Assembly (NCBI GenBank): GCA_025201705.1
Contig: MU616856.1
Location: 1-36,471, forward strand
Direction: 5' to 3'
Length of the DNA stretch: 36,471 bases
Origin: Dissophora ornata
Lineage: Eukaryota > Mortierellomycota > Mortierellomycetes > Mortierellales > Mortierellaceae
In this document: one piece after another, positions 32,968 through 36,471 of the stretch
Position numbering within the stretch: position 1 is the stretch's first letter
How the letters are laid out: every line of letters begins with the position of its first letter
The notes under the pieces: generated by a model
The model's input: only the letters and a program-made list of their open reading frames with translations
What the model was told of the DNA's origin: nothing
Database searches by the model: none
Position numbers and translations under genes: made by a program

Positions 32968-35900
32968 CTAGGCACGCTTTTGCCTTTTCTGCCGAGGCTG
33001 ACCTTGGTTAATTCCGCCTCCGCTGGTGCTGCTGGTGCCACTGGTGCTTGTGCTTGTGCTTGTGCTTGTTCTTGTTCTTGTGCTTGTGCTTGTGCTGGTG
33101 CTTGTGCTTGTGCTTGTGCTGGTGCTGCTGGTGCTTGTGCTTGTGCTGGTGCTTGCGGGTTCTTCAGGCATCCAAGGGTAGTTGCCTGCTGCATCAATTG
33201 GCTGGAGATACTTGGGTCGTTGCTGCTCCATAAGATGCCCGCGCACCGCATTACACATATTATGGCCGGCCATTACATCTCGATGCATGTACGCCTGGCA
33301 CGTCGAGCAATATAATCTCCGAATGTTTACTTGACCAACAAAGTTCTCGCAAACTGGGCACTTTTTTGATGTAAAGTACTCGTTCACACCAAGTACAATG
33401 TATCCCAATGAGAGGACCTATCATACAAACAGAGGTGTTAATTCTAGATTGTTGCACATAACCCAGGGTCTCTTTCATGATGGAATTACGTTACCTTTCG
33501 CACGAAGTATGCCATAAATGCAGTATGTAAAGATGTGAGCTTTGTCTTAGATGAAAACTGTCCTAGGCCCATGGCGATCACCACTTTACAGCTCTCATCC
33601 CTCTTCCTGCTAATCGAGCCCCCAACAATACCCAGGATGCGGTCTGTTTTGACTGCGAACTCGGCTTCAAAGGCCTTCCTCGCATCCCATCCACGTCTCT
33701 TAAAGCGATGGTGGTTGCCATTATAGAAGTCGTGGAGCCTCATGGCGGCTTGATCGAGGCACTCCAAGTACTTGAGAAAGTCAGAATCCTCCCCTGCCCG
33801 TGGTGCAAGACCGCTCTCAATGTCCGTTATGGATTCAGAGTTATTCGACCCAGGTTTCTTTTTCTCCTTGTCCATCCACCGACGATTCTTGAAAATAGAT
33901 TGGTATAGGGCCTTCTGTGTTACAACAAAGTTGTAGAACTTTTCAGGTTTGGCGGCATTTTTGGATTCCTTCATCTGGACATCACCGTTGACATCGAATC
34001 GTGCTTCGTCTTTTCCAGGTCCACCATTCGGCAAGATTGCACTTGCCCCGACAACACAGGTTTGCCCAAGATCAAGGCCGATGATGTTGATATCCTCTGG
34101 CTCGCATCCCAAAAGCCTTGTCACGTCATCCCTTGATTTCACGACGTTCCTAATCTCGGTCAAGTGGTAATCCACTCCTCCAACAGTCGAAGTAATCCTG
34201 TCAGGCAAAACGTCTTCACTCAGGCGCTTGTATCGGACCGAGTTCAGCTCCCCAAGCTTGAAGGAAAGCAGCTGCAATCGAAATCCGTCCGTTCGGATCG
34301 ATCCAGAGAGAGCATACCCTTTGTCACTGTAGTTTCGAGGGTCAAAACCGAGTTCTCGGAATTGTGACAAATGTTCCTTCATGGCCTCCTTATTCATTGT
34401 TCTTGCGTTGAACATCTTGGGACCATTTCGCCGGCGACGCTTCCTTTCGGAGTCTTGACGGTCGACTCGTCCAATGTCTGTCAAGAGCCTGGAGATCAGC
34501 CAACCAGGCCCCTGTGTAGACAGCCAACCCACTACGTCCGCCAGAGCAGGTTTTGCATCACCTTTGAGTCGTACGTTCCCGGAAAGCCAGTCCTTGAGAA
34601 TGGGGTTTGACCAGAAAATGTTCACCAGATCAAGCTCAGAGAACAAAATAAAGGGCTGCTCGACAGGGGTGAAAGGTACTGTGTTCCAGCGATCACCGTT
34701 GATCTTGTTCAGCCGGATAAAATTCTCGATGGCAGAGACATTGTCGTCGATAGCAATGTTTACTCCCGCAGCTAAAAGTCCTTTCTTGAACTGTTTCTCG
34801 AGCTGATCAAAAACCAAATAACATGTAAATGTTAGAAGACAGTTTCAGCATCGTTCCATCATCGCTCTCTTTGAAATATAATCCATTACCTTGTCATGAA
34901 GCTTTACACTTCCAATCTTGTATAATCGACTGAACTAGGCTACAAGATCGGAGGTGATACTTCTGGTCACAGTAACGGCCGGAAACTTCATCACATTCCT
35001 TGTAGGTTGCCAAACTTGTTTTGAAAGTAAGCCCAGGTCTTGAGCGCGACTGATGAACTGCTTCACATCGTTGCCGATATTAGAGTTTCCAGGCGGATTG
35101 CCAGAGTGCAGATACCGAGCCAGCATGCCTATAAAGCCAACGTGGTCATATCCGCATTTTGTCTTCTTTTTGCCTTTCGACTTGATGGCAGAAGAGCCTT
35201 TGGCGTCGGTTTCGGTGCGCGGGCTGAGGTGGTCAAGGATTTGTCTGTCCGATGCCTCGAAGGCGCCTCTCGAAAATATCAGCCGAATAAAGCCGCCAAC
35301 AAGTCTCTGGAGTTTTCGCTTGACTGTGGCTGCCGTCTCGACAGCCTCGTTTAGATGGTCGATCACGGTCTCCGGGTTCAGAGAACCTGGTTTGGCGGCC
35401 TTTGAGGTAGTGGCCTCATTCGGCGGAATCGAGTCTTCAGCTAAGGCCCTGCGAACGTTGGCATTCAGTGTCCCAACATTGAGGGTAACGATAGGATGTT
35501 CGTATTCGAAGCAACGAAGCAACCCAAACTTGTCCATGTCACTGATGTCTTCACGGTTCCGCTTTGTCTCCTCCTTTTCCTCTTCCTTCTCCTCTTCCTC
35601 CTCCTTTTCAACAACATCGGATCCTGACGGTTGCTCTGGCACCTTTTTCCATGGTTTTAGCTTGTATTGCTTCATGGAGGCTGGAGGCTCATGTCGGATT
35701 TGTCGGGAGCGTGTTTTCCACACATACCGTGGGCGATGGCAAGGTCCTTTCCTAGTTTTCTCTGCGTGCTTTGTTGTCGTTGTTGAGATTGTAGTCGCTG
35801 ATGGTAATGAAGATGCTGCGGTTATGGCTCTTACTGGGGATTCTCCAGTGTCGACCGACAGCTTAGACACGACGCACTCTTCATCCTCAGTTTTTTGGTG

Positions 35901-36471
35901 ATGATCGGTTGCGCCTTTGACCTCTGGCCGGTCAATTGTGCGATAGCGATTGAATGTCTGACAGGACTTGTGCCGTGGTGATCCGGAAGATTGGCTATTT
36001 CATCAAGAATAGGTAGAGTATCCAAAGTCAATACGTGGCACAGTGGACGTTACTACAAAACGTCGTGACGGTGTTGCTTATGCGTATACCTCTTTAAACG
36101 GTCGGTATCCTCCTGTCGCGACTGCACGATCGCAGAATATTGTTCTTTTAGCCTGAAAAGTCTCGCTCGAAGACTTGGGTACGTGGCCTCGGAGGATATC
36201 AAAGACGAGGTCTCAGACACGAGTACAGTCTGCTGGTTCTGAACAAACACTCGCAATGATTCACAGAAAGTTTGGCCAACGGCATTCTTGAGCTGGACTT
36301 CTGGAGATGCCAGGTACTGATCAACAATATGTGCTGGATCTATCACCAGGTGATCATTTTGATAATAATAAACAACGCAGAGTTAGGTCAGCAAACTGAG
36401 CACGACACGCCTAAAGAAGTTTCAAGTTTGTTTACCTGTTCCCTCCAGGTTCTTGATGATACCATGGTTGC
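32968..36471 (-). CDS. Fanzor-type (TnpB-like) RNA-guided nuclease homologue, 5' partial, interrupted by one TAG
   Basis: Five exons in phase: 36436-36471 (cut by the window edge), 36090-36339, 34890-35994, 33495-34802 and 32968-33417. RuvC-I is IIGLDLGQT (Asp codon 34071-34073). The C-terminal zinc ribbon has CPVC and CSTC, followed by RuvC-III HRDVMAGHNM (Asp codon 33277-33279). RuvC-II reads VVIAMGLGQ, lacking the usual glutamate. Conserved family segments include HPIVTLNVGTLNANVRRAL, GSIRTDGFRLQ and STVGGVDYHLTEIRNV. Fanzors are eukaryotic TnpB relatives guided by an omega RNA. Exon 3 holds an in-frame TAG (34935-34937) where the frame otherwise continues sensibly to a good donor (AAG then GTAATG), so this copy is probably a recent pseudogene unless the weak upstream donor GTAGCC is used. 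The C-terminus is a Ser/Thr hexanucleotide-repeat tail. No transposon ends were found. Confidence 0.87.
33021..33162 (-). repeat. Ser/Thr-coding hexanucleotide repeat in the Fanzor C-terminus
   Basis: On the - strand this is mostly alternating ACA/ACC and AGC codons (period 6 bp: + strand TGTGCT/TGTGCT-like), giving an alternating Thr-Ser tail of roughly 45 residues with a short Arg-Thr variant (TRTRT). Such a tract is prone to length change. It follows the conserved end of the nuclease (NYPWMPEEP) and precedes a short basic tail (RQKRQKRA) that could act as a nuclear localisation signal. Confidence 0.9.

Noticed and set aside
32923..33315. + strand frame with long Ala-Cys repeats
   Set aside because: It is the complement of the Thr-Ser hexanucleotide tail of the Fanzor gene.
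35053..35901. 282-codon + strand frame
   Set aside because: Antisense to Fanzor exon 3. The opposite strand has phased introns and conserved family motifs; this frame is Ser/Phe-rich without a domain.
35831..36031. Separate small protein between Fanzor exons 2 and 3
   Set aside because: Only the alternative frame (SPRHKSCQTFNRYRTIDRP onward) connects in phase to exon 2 at 36090 and runs on into the conserved nuclease region.

Overview
The window is nuclear DNA from a fungus. It has about fourteen protein-coding genes, most split by short GT-AG introns (about 50-150 nt) that I could phase by eye. Base composition is near 50% GC and poly-A/poly-T and pyrimidine tracts separate the genes. Several features together suggest an early-diverging fungus, most likely a Mortierella-type member of Mucoromycota: a TPX2-like spindle protein, a MEIOB-like meiotic OB-fold protein, an NDT80-family regulator and a Fanzor-type (eukaryotic TnpB-like) RuvC protein. 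That placement is inference; no rRNA or other marker gene is present.

Left third (1-12 kb): an intronless 846-residue coiled-coil protein of unknown function (+); a HINT3-like HIT protein (-) sharing a 105-bp divergent promoter with an RRT8/EI24-type membrane protein (+); a ChaC-type gamma-glutamylcyclotransferase (+); and a four-exon, about 1254-residue TPX2-like microtubule protein (-).

Middle (12-25 kb): a four-exon NDT80/PhoG-type transcription factor (-) behind an unusually long, apparently gene-free 4.8-kb upstream region; then a secreted precursor (-, 20483-21718) made almost entirely of about 21 tandem 18-residue units ending in Arg-Arg, which has the layout of a KEX2-processed repeat protein. 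The array contains a 10-N assembly gap. The next 3.3 kb holds no convincing gene, only one degraded-looking frame.

Right third (25-36.5 kb): ribosomal protein eL20 (-), probably with a 9-nt first exon and a 787-nt intron; a MEIOB homologue in about 13 exons (+); the exosome subunit RRP46 (-); a TPC1-type mitochondrial carrier (+); and a Fanzor-type protein (-) that runs off the right edge. The Fanzor frame is intact across five exons except for one in-frame TAG.

The genes do not form one pathway. Housekeeping functions (eL20, RRP46, TPC1, ChaC) are mixed with cell-division and sexual-development functions (TPX2-like, MEIOB, NDT80-like, spore-wall-family membrane protein). The two items most worth following are the repeat-peptide precursor and the Fanzor locus with its nonsense codon and altered RuvC-II motif.
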